Assembly (NCBI GenBank): GCA_017591395.1
Contig: WEDG01002894.1
Span: 186,001 to 250,000 of the forward strand
Origin: Schistocephalus solidus
Taxonomy: Eukaryota; Platyhelminthes; Cestoda; Diphyllobothriidea; Diphyllobothriidae
Direction of reading: 5' to 3'
Length of the DNA stretch: 64,000 nt
Below, piece by piece: positions 23,480 to 34,477 of this stretch. Position numbers and translations under genes: made by a program. The notes beneath the pieces are model-generated. The model worked only from the letters and a program-made list of their open reading frames with translations, made no database searches and had not been told where the DNA came from. Position 1 is the stretch's first letter. Every line of letters starts with the position of its first letter.

Positions 23480-24750
23480 CACACAATTATATCGATCTAA
23501 CTTTTGCTTAAAAGCCTCCAGGGATTCCGACATAAGAACATCCAGAGGAAGATTATTCCAAGCTTTGACTACTGTTCCGAGTGTCTAGCCTAGCTCCAGT
23601 CACACGTAATTTGAGAGGATGACCTCTCAAGTTCGTTGTTGTCGCTAACTCAAAGAAATCACCTTGGACAAAAAAACAGTCATGAACGCGTAGTACGCGG
23701 AATGTTAGTATCAGGTCTCCCCGAAGCTGTCTATAGCGCAAGGGAAAGAGATTGAGATTCGACAGCCGAGTTTCATAAGGCTGTGAGCCATGTGCAAGGC
23801 CCAGTTTGGTTGCTCGCCTTTTAACCGTTTCGGGGATGTTGATGTCCTTCGCAACCCAGGATTTCCAAGCTTGGATAGCGGACTCCAACTGCGGCCTCAC
23901 GAATGTTCCGAAGACTTTGGTGAACTAACCGGTATTGAAGGCGGAAAACCCTCGTTTGACGAGGTACAGAATCGATATAGCTGACTTTGCTACCTTTGCG
24001 CAATCTAGGGAGGGCTTAAGCGAGGGCGTGATCCAGACTCCCAGGTCTTTTGGGCATCTACTTCTTTCAATGGAATGCCATTTAGTTGGTTAACCGTACG
24101 ATTCGAAGGATCACTTTTTCTGACTCGTATGATGTAGCGCTTGCTCTAATTGAACCGCAAGAGCCAGTCATTTGAGCATTTCTGGAGTCGATTTAAGTTT
24201 GCCTGCAAGTTCTCTTCGTCAGCCACAGCTTAAATGACGTGCCGAAGTTTTAAATCATCGGAAAAAATGGCAATATCGCAGTCCATTTCATTGGCACAAT
24301 TGTTGATGTAGGCAATGAACAAAATAGGGCCGAGAACAGAGCCTTGGGGAACACCACTCTCAGCCTAAATCTTGGCCGATATGCACGGTTTGCGAGCGGC
24401 CAATTAGGAAGTTTTCTATCCATGTCAGAAGTATACCTCTTACTCCTATGCGGTTGAGTTTATGAAGCAAGCGGTGGTGCGGCACGCTGTCGAAAGCCTT
24501 TGTGAAGTCAATATTGACTGCGTGCACCGTATTTCCTCAATCAACTGCCTCAGTCCAACGTTCTAACCAGTAGAGAAAATTCGTGATGCATGACCTACCT
24601 CTACGGAAACCGTGCTGGACCTCGGAAAGCAGATGGTTATGTTCTAGAAACTGCATTTGTTGTTGCATTATAATTTTTTTCCATGATTTTGCAGCAAATT
24701 GAAGTAAGGCTGACAGGTTGATAATTGTGAGTGCAAACCCGGCTTCCACC
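23480..24750 (-). mobile_element. CR1-like LINE remnant, reverse transcriptase to 3' end
   Basis: On the minus strand: at 24749-24537 LLSEVQHGFRRGRSCITNFL; near 24355-24295 the motif SGVPQGSVLGPILF; then a degenerate catalytic box FSDDLKL around 24260; and at 23900-23553 the C-terminal region typical of CR1 elements (YETRLSNLNLFPLRYRQLRG, DFFELATTTNLRGHPLKLR, ARLDTR). Several stops break the frame, and the endonuclease half is absent. It is a different lineage from the zinc-finger LINEs elsewhere in the window. Confidence 0.87.
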
Positions 24751-25211
24751 CTTATATATGTATGTATATGACAAATCAGTCTATCCTGATGTGTAAGGCG
24801 CGTTACTAATGCAGTATTAGGTAGGAAAATGAACCGATAAATAAGAGTCGTTGCAATATATAGGAATATTTGTATATACTATGAATGTAGTTACTAAATG
24901 GAAAAAGGAACGTGGCCCAAAGCGATCATCATAGTTCGCTGCCAAAAATTACTTTTTGATAGGTTTGGACCAGGAGTTGCCCCGTCTGAATTTCATGGCG
25001 AATGCAAGTGATATTTTTCAGTCCCTTCTGTTTTAGATAATTAATCTCGCGCTCAAATGTAAAAGCTTTCCTAGTTTGTTGGAGGAATCGCGCATTCTGC
25101 CTATCCCAAGAACAAGGCCATGACTTTCGACCAATAAATACACTTCGGGCCACTTGGAAAATTTTGGAGACCTTGATCGAAGATTAGCTCATGTATAACT
25201 TAAACGAGAAT
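24751..25211. other. No recognised gene
   Basis: AT-rich sequence between two mobile elements. No feature is supported. Confidence 0.4.
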
Positions 25212-25392
25212 ACCCTAATAGCGAGCAAAGCCGATTCTAGATTAGAGCCTCTTTCTTCATTCGTTACTGGAGTTTGATTGGTTGACGACTCCCTAAATGA
25301 TTACTTTACTATTGGCTCAAAGGAATGCGTGAATTCTTATTGGCTGAAGGTGAGGAGACAGAGATTACTTTCGCGCGCTCTCTCGCATGGGA
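25212..25392 (+). repeat. Left terminal inverted repeat
   Basis: This is the partner of 27040-27220. Shared blocks in the reverse complement include GAGAGAGCGCGCG, CTCCTCACCTTCAG, TTTGAGCCAATA, GTAATCAT, AGGCTCTAA and AATCGGCTTTGCT. Confidence 0.9.
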
Positions 25393-27039
25393 GAACCGAC
25401 GCCCAGACTCGGCTTAGTATCGGCGCCGAAAAATTCGAATCTCCTTTTTCAACCGAGTAGAGCCCAGCTTATATTCCCACAAAACCCTTACCCCCAAAGC
25501 CCATTCCAATTGCAATGGAAAGGTTAGTCTGGGAAGATTTCATAGGTGGGTGATTTTTGATTAAATAAATACAAATTTACAAAATCGTTCAAAAAAAGCA
25601 AAAATGTGTTCAAATCTGTACATAAAAGGTCACTGTCAGGCATGGGTGGGTTCAAAAGACTCTGTCACATTTTTTGTGATGCGTCTGAATGTTGACTTCC
25701 ACTGGTAGTGTATGCCCTGTATCCCCGGACACGATTGGTGCCGAACTAGACTGCGTGTGGCTTTGAATAATATACGAAAATGCTTCCAATAATTATTTGG
25801 AAGATGACCCTGAAGGGCAACTACACCTGTGTGAAGCAGGAACTAACGCAGTTCCGTTCCCTTCCATGTATCTCAATCGCTACGATACCTTATATGCTGC
25901 GAAAATAGTCGTGGCAGGTACGCATCAAAAGCTTTTATTCTAGCATTAACAATGCTTGCAGTTTCATCGGAGAGTCTGTAAGCATTTTCTCTTGGGCTTT
26001 TAAGCCACCAGTTAAGAAGCCTATGCGTAAAACCAAGATATACTAAATGAAAAGGATCTAAAGGAAAATAACTTATCATGCCAATCGTACTTGCCAGCAA
26101 TGGCGAGGTGCCAATGCGGTGATAGTCATCAGCGGGGGAAAAGAAATCTTTATCTGCTCTGAGACGCTCTGCTCTGAGAAACTTCTTTTTCTGCATATTC
26201 ACCCCTAACACACCACAACTCACAGCCGTAATGTGCATTAACATTTTGAATTTTCTTAATAAAGTCCTTGGCTGGAGCATCACAAATTACACCAGCTAGA
26301 CGAAACTCCAGCGTCTTTTCAATTATACCCACAAGCAGGCAGTTCCTAGCCAAAGAAAATAAATCCTTAGCCAGTTGTTTACAAAATTAGTGTACGACTG
26401 ATGGCTTAACCGGGCCACAGGAAATGCTTAAAACAAAAACTTCACCTGATTGCATTTGAGATGAATGAAAGAGACGACACAGCTTTTACAAGTCCCATAT
26501 GGACGTACTCACCACTCTCCATTGCCATAACGGTTGACGAATTGCTCGCCCGACAAGCAGCGTTTGAACATCAAAGGGCACATCTGAGGTCAACCGTCTC
26601 ATAATCTTGAGAAGACTGGTCACATGGAGTAGGGTTGTGTGGGAGCGTATTGCCCACGAACACAGAGATTCGCGTACGCTCAGCTCCTCTTCAATTGGGA
26701 CGTTTTCAGCAGATCCCTCGGGCCCAACGTTAGATAACACTTCCAAAAACTGGATTCATCTTCAGACAAGGAAGCTTAGGTGTCATTCGAGGAACTGGAA
26801 GAAGATAAAAAACCAAACGACGATGAAGAGTCGGGCGAATAAATTTTCCTCACATTCTCTGCGATTTGCCGGAATTTTTCTTGTACTGCACGATCTAAAC
26901 GCTTTTGAAACTTCTTGTTTATATTTGACTCCACAAGCTATGAAAGTTAACAGAAAGCGGTAGTAATAAAACGCTAATAGGAACGGTAATGACAACAGGT
27001 ACCCCATGTGCGCACAACAAACTGACAGAACAGGAAAGG

Positions 27040-27220
27040 GCGTGGGAGAGAGCGCGCGTTAAGGCGATCTCTGCCTCCTCACCTTCAGACAATAAGTATT
27101 CACGCCTTCTTTTGAGCCAATATTGACGTAATCATCTAGAGAGTCACCAACAAATGAAAGTTCAGTGACGAATGAAGGTCAAGGCTCTAAGCAAGAATCG
27201 GCTTTGCTTGCTATTGGGGT
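27040..27220 (-). repeat. Right terminal inverted repeat
   Basis: This is the inverted partner of 25212-25392, with the same order of conserved blocks and only small indels. The outer end is taken at ...CTATTGGGGT (27220), where similarity stops. Confidence 0.9.
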
Positions 27221-28737
27221 TGACCCTGCTCTCTTTATCTTGAAAAATTCCTCTCTCAGCATTTGGGGTAAATTTATGAATTTAATATATTATTACCTTG
27301 GCTATTGTATACAACTTCTTAAGATCAATTTAAACGCCAACTCCACACCCCACATGATTTCATGGCCCAAGCACACAGCTATGAGTATTCTGGATTCTTC
27401 TGCAAGGCATTTATCGCACCATAGTCGGTCATTACGCAGCCACCTCGCCAAAGTACAGGGCCATTATGAGGTAAATAATTAAGGTTTATCCTATTGCGTT
27501 CCGTGTCCTGTCTGTCTTGTTATAGAACAAGTATAAAGGTTGCTTTTGGAACTCGTCCCATTTCTTTCTAATTCAATCACCAAGACCTACTTCTGGGTGA
27601 AACTCAATTGAAAGGCTTATGTTCAAAAGAAAATTCGAGTTTGCATTAGTAGTTCGGGGATTGGTGAGGCAATTTCGTCAAAAGTCAAAAATCAAGCAGC
27701 AGATGCAAATCTTAACTCCATATGCCAGCAAAGAGTTTAAGGCTTCTTAAGCTAAATTTAGTAAGTTTGAGAAAGCCGTTAGAAAATGTATGCATCTACA
27801 ATATACTCGTGTTAAAAAGAAAAAGTGTCTGTCAGCCAAATACCAAAGTAAAAACAACTTAACTCGACAAGATCATGGTTTTTATAAATTCATTTGAAAA
27901 TACAGGAGCAGAAGCTTGCTCCCGGAAGCTATCGTTAAAATGCTCGAGTCGCCCATGAACCATGATGTCTCCTTATATCACCAGTCATCTAAACGATGAA
28001 GTCATTCGTACGTCAACATTCGGTGGTCCACAGTCTAAAATTCTAGCGTTTCTTTGGATACTAACCATCATCTGAATTCAATTCTGGATCCTGAAATGCT
28101 GAGGACTTAAGTTCAATGACGCATTTTAGTGCGATTTTGTTTCATACGCCTAAGTGATCAAGAACGCATCATCTCGACGTTTCATTATCCCATTCTGAAA
28201 TGCAACTGCAGCATTACCCTACTCTACCACCGGACCTTATCTTCCTAAGCAGTTATTTTCACTTACATTCTATTCGAAAATGAAGGCCCATTGAACTCTG
28301 CCTCCATTTTTAAGGTAGGAGTTTTTTTCACTGCCTATTTTTTCTAGTTCACCATTAATTTCAAAACATCGCTAACTTTTGACCTAGCAGGACAAGTTCA
28401 ATATACATTATTAAGTATTTGTACATTTTATCTGCACACATTGTCATAAATTTATTTCGTTACTAATGTTTGTTTAAACAGTGCCTTGCTGGTGCTAACC
28501 AAATATAAATTCTAAATAAATAAATAAAAGACAAATCTGAAGGATTTTGTCGGATACATCATTTTTATCCTGAACATGATTGAACCCAAAGAAGGCACTG
28601 CAAAGGAATAGTGTTGGCCAAAGCACAATTATGTTTGGACAGTATGTTGGATGATGGATACTACCATCTAAAAGGGAATTTAATTTAATGAGTATGCGAC
28701 TCAGCACGCAGATTCACTTCACATGAAAATAAAGCAA
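27221..28737. other. AT-rich stretch without a recognised gene
   Basis: No frame above 110 codons and no recognisable repeat. Nothing is supported here. Confidence 0.45.
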
Positions 28738-29000
28738 AGCGAAGGATTCGGAACTACATCGATGAACGCTCACCGATTGCTAGTGGAACTAACTGCTCCC
28801 GTTCTACCTCGGGGCTCATTCTTGAGCCTCGCCAGCAGCCGCACAGCGGCTAGTAGTAGTAAAGTCAGAGAAACATTGCCGGAAAAACGAGAGAATGAAA
28901 TGGCCATTTCTGGCTTATTAGTCATCAGCAACCGATCATATCTAACCCCAGTTAGTGCGCGATCCGATGCTCAGAAATTTTCATCCGCATCCCTAGTAGC
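28738..29000. repeat. Dispersed, diverged copy of the 308-bp satellite unit
   Basis: It follows the array unit in order: GCTCACCGATTG (28767), GCCTCGCCAGCAGCCGCACAGCGGCTAG, AGAAACATTGCCG, GAATG and TGGCCATTTCTGGCTTATTA (28900-28920), then CATCAGCAACC and AACCCCAG. Similarity ends near 29000 in the tRNA-like part. It shows that the family also exists as single insertions. Confidence 0.8.
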
Positions 29001-29779
29001 AAGGGTATATCGCGGCGATATCACGAATAGCGAATTTTCACCACTAGAGCGGTCGACACGTCATTCGTTAAACCCCTGACAGTGTGACGAAATGAATCTC
29101 TGTCTCTCGCTTTGATTTTTTGTTAGTGATTTATACGATCTATCTTATTTTACTTTAAAGTTAACTATCTCTAGACTGGAATCCGAAAAACGTGGTAACA
29201 ACAAAGTAAGAGATATGGAGCCGAGATTTAATGTGCAATTGAAGAGGACGTCCGGAAAATATTGGTCACATAACAATTCTCCTATGAGAACGCGTAATTT
29301 ATCCTTTATTGAAACAATTTGTTCTCTGAAGCGGCGGTAGAAGATGCATAGACGTCGTCGTTGATAATTAAGTATCACTTTCTCTTTCGGGAGGTCCAAC
29401 GCAGGCTGCGAATTCCAAAATCAACCGTCACTTTCAAATGAATCTGGAGGTAAATTCTATGTTCAAAAGTTACACGAGGGAGCCTTCTGATCCAATATAG
29501 CAAACCCTCACTGGCGAGCCGATATGGATATATTTAACCTGGTGTTTTCGGCAAACCCTAGAACCTTGCTTGGGGCCTCCTATAATTTTCAGGTAGCCCC
29601 TATGAGTAGCGGAGACTGTGTGCACGTAGGTTTTGAAAGGCAACTTTAATCGAGTGCTAGGTAAGAGGAGTGACCATTTACGAGAAAGTTTGGTTAACTT
29701 AGTAGTTGATGGTCTCTCATTTGATAGAAAATCAGCGAAGGAAATGTTAGCTATTTTAGGAGGAGTTATACGGCCCTTA
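29001..29779. other. No recognised gene
   Basis: No supported feature. The right end may include further upstream transposase sequence, but no motif could be identified. Confidence 0.4.
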
Positions 29780-31165
29780 CGTTGTAACGTTTTGCAGGTA
29801 GGTATATGCTGTGCACGTGGAAAAGTCGTCTGATATCCACGCATTCTGTATGTCAGTCATTAAGGAAATTGGAGCCATACAGGAGGACGGAATCCAATGC
29901 AAACATACCATGACACCAACTGGTGAACGCGTAATAGCTGGGATATTCAATGCACACACCAGGGCCTTTTGTACGAAGTTTACGAATGTGAATGCATACC
30001 ACGAGTGCGAACGTTGCACAGTTGTGGGCGTTTATATGTGTAAAGTCGTTCATCTGGAAGAAGGGTGAAGTGAAAGGAAAGATTAGGATTTCCTTCAGTC
30101 TGCGAACGAAGAGCACCTATTTTGCATCTCTCCAGTTCTCAGTTGTAATTAAGGATTAACATCAATGTTTCCTCTCGACCCGCCCCACCTAGCTTACTTA
30201 GTTATGGTGAAAGAATATTTAGTTTGTGCATTAGAAATTTTCGTTCTAAAGCCACCGGTCGCTTGACACCCGCTGTTCTGAAGGCAAACTTACTACAGAC
30301 AATAGATGATAGCATGCGTTCTATGAACACTTATCTTTCGACTGAATTTTCCCAGCGGGGTAGATGTTTACCCGACTTGTCATCAAGTAAAATGACTGAG
30401 TGCAGGTAATTTGTGATATAAGTCGGCGTTGCTGCTCTCCCTGGAGTCTAGTCAGATAATCGTAACAAATTTTTCTTACTGTTATTTACTGCTCTAAGAT
30501 TTCCAGCTAATCCCACTACGTGCAATGTTAACATAGCTTAATATAGATGGTTGCTGAAAAATTTAACCGGCAGATTTTCAATTTGATACGGAGAGGAGCA
30601 CATAATCTAAAATTTGCTCAGGCTAATGCACATTACTGATGACGTTCAGCTTCACGGAGCCCTTGACTCCTTTTGGAATTTGCCATTCGAAAGTTATTTG
30701 GGCAGACTAAAAAAATTGCCAGGAAACCCTTTGTGACCTCCCCAGCGTATATCTAGACGCCTCAGCGAGGAAAAGGTAGCTACATATAGCCGATCACCGT
30801 GGGTTTAACTATGTTGCTTCATTTAAATAATGCAGGCCCAACCCCGTTGCTAATCAATATACAGCGCAATATCAGAGTGTAATCATAGATAGATTTCACA
30901 TTGACATAAAACCTGGCAAGCGGTGCGTTAGCATTGGCAAAAATATAGTTTGTGTTAAAAACATACTATTAGTTATATGTGGATGTCTTTAACTTCATGA
31001 ACCTCACTGATTACTTTGATTACCCAAAGCAGCCTTCAATTTTAAAAATGAACAAAGGCGACCGGGACAGCACTTTCAGATGTGCACCTTTGCCTACATC
31101 TTCTGGTAAGTACGCCTGCTTTCAGCTGGAGACTAAGTATCTATTAATTGAAGTTACTTAAAGTC
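29780..31165 (+). mobile_element. Second, diverged transposase of the same type as 25.2-27.2 kb
   Basis: On the plus strand the fragments occur in transposase order. IFNAHTRAFCTKFTNVNAYH and ECERC lie at 29944-30015, equivalent to CDAPAKDFIKKIQNVNAHYG in the other copy. FPLDPPHLAYL lies near 30170-30205. YLSTEFSQRGRCLPDL and KMTECR lie near 30330-30405. LHGALDSFWNLPFESYLGRL is near 30650-30710, with RRLSEEK near 30760. A C-terminal piece with FNFMNLTDYFDYP and PLPTSSG is at 30985-31110. Stops and frame changes separate these blocks. No inverted repeats matching the first element were found at its edges. Confidence 0.72.
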
Positions 31166-34100
31166 TTAAGAACACCATTGACTATCATTTAACCTTCGCA
31201 AACAGTGCTCGCAGACCCTATAAACTCACAGTCCACGTAGTTAGTGGCTTGCAAGCAATGAAGGGAAGAAGACGCCTTAAAGATGGGATGAAAATATACT
31301 TTTTTAAAGTTTGATTGCCTTTTTTAATGTGCATCTATAGACAGTACTAAACCAAGCCCCCCACCGGTCAGAAACTCTTCACGCGAAGATAGATAGGCAA
31401 TTGACACAACCATCTACGAATTCAAGTTGAGCGTTCATTGACTATGCTCACCGGTAAGTTAGGGAAATATAATACTAATCAAAACACAAGCAAGCATTCG
31501 AACACGATGGTGGCGCAAATGCCACACTTGACCCCTCAGTAGACCAACAGTGCGTCGACGGTTAACCTTTATATTAAGTCTTATTAGATTTTAATTAGAA
31601 TCATTCGGATGAACACTTAATAGGCGCCTGAAATGTATGGAGAGAGACATAATTCTGCTTTGCCAACGTACGGTTATGAGCAAGCGGAGACCAGTGGTTC
31701 TTTTAGACAGCGTTGGCTGAGTGCTCGGCGAGTTAAAAAAGCTGCAGGAACAACTTAATCAGCAGTCGTCAACTACTACCGTATGAGCCAGTCGATTACC
31801 CGTGGATCCAGTAAGCCAGCCCATGCGGTCGACTGCTGATTTCCTGTCAATGAGCGAGAAACTAGAGGATGGTTATTACCGAATTGAACTGGTCATGCAA
31901 ATTATTAATGTAAATTATATAAGATCTCCTTGCTCACGTGTCTTGGCAAAAAGAATTATTTATGACTTAATCAAGTGACTGTTTTATGCCTTATTTGTGG
32001 ACGATGTCAGTCTGCATATAAACTTAAAAGACAGAAAAATGTAGGATAGTGATCCTGGATCCAAGCTATATGAAGTGATCATGGGAAAGCCTCATTATTG
32101 CCGGGGGTGATATATATTACAGAGTTGTTTGTGGCATGGAATACTGACGGCAAGGCTACTGTTGCTGACCTCTAGTCAACCATTAACAAGCGACTCAAAA
32201 AATCACTAAACATCTTGGCCAAGCGTCTACAAAGGCAAAGTAGTAACACACGAACCAACGGTGAGTGCATGTGGAACACTAATCAATTATTATTGTTAAA
32301 CTACAGACCAAATATGCGGATCATCGTCCAAGGACCCGGCCGACCCTGACAATTTCTAGCCGAGGGAATGCCTTGAAATTTCCTACCATCAGCGACTTGC
32401 ATCCATCTCCACTTTTACACACCTTCTCTATTTTTTTCCAATATACCCTTTACTTTTAGCCATACCTTCGTATTACATGTTTGCTGTATACCTGTTTGCG
32501 TTCAGTCACTTCATCGATGGGGCGCCATTTTTTGGTTCGATACTTATCAGATGGTCGTTCAAATCTTGCTATTAGTAGTGGATTAAAACGAACTGGAGGG
32601 GAAGGAAACGCAACATCTAATGAATTAGAAATTGACGCAGATATTATGCTAAGTAAATGAATCGTACCTATTGCTGTTCGTCCGGTTGTCACCATTTTCT
32701 AAGAAACTTGAAAATTCGATATCCCAGTGAAATCCATTAGTCGGAAAAAACCGCTATAGCCTTGATATACCTATAGCGAAAATGCGATATCCCCTCGCTA
32801 ACGGTGCTATATACTCTTGTAGCAACTAATCACAAAAAGGCTAGAGAAAACGAAGGTAAAATTGAGCAAATTCTTAACGTAGCTGCAATATTCGTGCTAA
32901 ATCTTCTGATCGTACGTTTGATTTGAAAACTGCGATACTTACCTACTTGTAATTACCAACTACCCCTATGGGAGTACTCATTTATCAGGAGCATTACAAT
33001 TGGCCTGTCGAACTATTATAGCCAGTTCTGGCTAGCTGTGCAATTTGAACATGAACGATTTGAACATTAGCTAGCAGATCCTAAGTTTTTGATAACTTGT
33101 GAAAGCCCAAAGAAAGAAAGAATCAGAGTCTTCCGATGAGCATTTTTTTGGTGTGACGACGCAGAATCGTATGAATTACAGCAGAATTAATTTATCATTT
33201 CAGTTATGGAATCAAGCCTACTTGAACGCTTTGAACAACAGTCTCCTTTAACAAGAATCCGGTTTCAAAATTTGGTTTCAAAATGACTCGTGGGGAATTG
33301 GCAAACTAGTTTCAGCATCTTGGTGTCACTTGCACTTAAATAGTATTAAACACGCTGATACTGACTGGGTCTAAATGTTTACTATTTACGAAACTTCATT
33401 ATGCCACTAGAAAACCAAGCTAAGCATTATGCCTCACTGCAGAGATATTGTTAGTTTTTTGAAGCAGATAAAAGATAACTCTCAAACTTTGAGGATGGTC
33501 TTTTTTAAATGCTCAAGCTTTGGTAATTTTAGTTGTAAATAATGATTGGTCACTTAAAACACCTGCATTTAATATGTGTGTCAATATTTTGACCGTTTTG
33601 GGTCGTTGTGGGTCCCATATGCGGAAAAATATGCTTGCAATAAAATAATCTTCACACCTTAAATTTTTGTGCTTGGGTGTTGAATTCTTTGTTTCCCTTT
33701 CCTATGTCTTCCTCCTTAATTTTACACTTTTGCGGGCTTGGTTCCCCTTTGAGGTAGCAGTTAATATCACCTTTCTTGATGCTCACTCAGAGCTCTTGCT
33801 GTCAGCTTGCGCAAAGAAACTACGCAGATCCTTTAAAATGCCTTATTAAAATGAGGCATATGGTTAGAATTATATTTGGTTGCCTCAAAATCTTCTGGCA
33901 TTGGATAGCTTGAAGCAGTGAATTGTTTTTAAGAACTGTTCTTGTGCGCGTCTTTTGAATCGGTTTCAACGATTACTGTCTGAGCTGGTCCTGGCGAAGG
34001 TTCTTTTTACCCTTTTACCGTCACAATTGCCCAGGACTAGCCTCTGTGGTTAGTCTCAATCTAATTTTGTGGTTTGATTACTTCACACAGTAGCCCCCTG

Positions 34101-34477
34101 GATTGGTTGACGCAAGCCGTGTTCAGCTGCGGCTGCCACTTCGGACCACGCAGTCCCGAATATCAGAACTGCTAGTGCAAGGCTAGATGAAGCCTAGCAC
34201 AGTGTTATCAGGGTACTTGTGAGGCTTTTGTTTCAACTTCCCAGATGCTGCCTTCTTACATCCCAACCCGCATGCATTTTTATGTGTGTTGTCGCTAACT
34301 TTCACGAGGCATCCAAAATTGGAAACTTTCGAAATGTTTTAATTCTGCAGCCCAGTGTCCTTTCAAAGCAGTAGCTAGTAAATATTTGTAAATGGTTAGT
34401 TTTGTGAAATATGTTTACTCATCCGAATTCGCCTGTTTCGTGTCATTTCCTACCATATTCAAGTACTTACTTTCACA
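31166..34477. other. 3.3 kb without a recognised gene
   Basis: Both strands were read and no transposon domain, host exon or tandem repeat was recognised. A 79-codon minus frame at 32456-32695 has no distinguishing features. Confidence 0.45.

Larger units (their letters stand above)
25212..27220 (-). mobile_element. DNA transposon with ~180-bp terminal inverted repeats and a decayed transposase
   Basis: The left (25212-25392) and right (27040-27220) ends are inverted copies of each other at roughly 80% identity by eye. The outermost bases are ACCCTAATAGCGAGCAAAGC on the left and, on the opposite strand at the right, ACCCCAATAGCAAGCAAAGC. Between them, on the minus strand, is a transposase remnant. 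It starts with a basic/Ser-rich N-terminus (about 26960-26800). Then come LCSWAIRSHTTLLHVTSLLK (26660-26590), CDAPAKDFIKKIQNVNAHYG (about 26285-26225), RIGTSPLL, MISYFPLDPFHLVYLGFTHR (about 26080-26020) and a decayed WKGTEL region near 25865. This domain order occurs in a widespread animal DDE transposase family, but I cannot fix the superfamily. Frameshifts are present. No clear target-site duplication was found. Confidence 0.82.
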
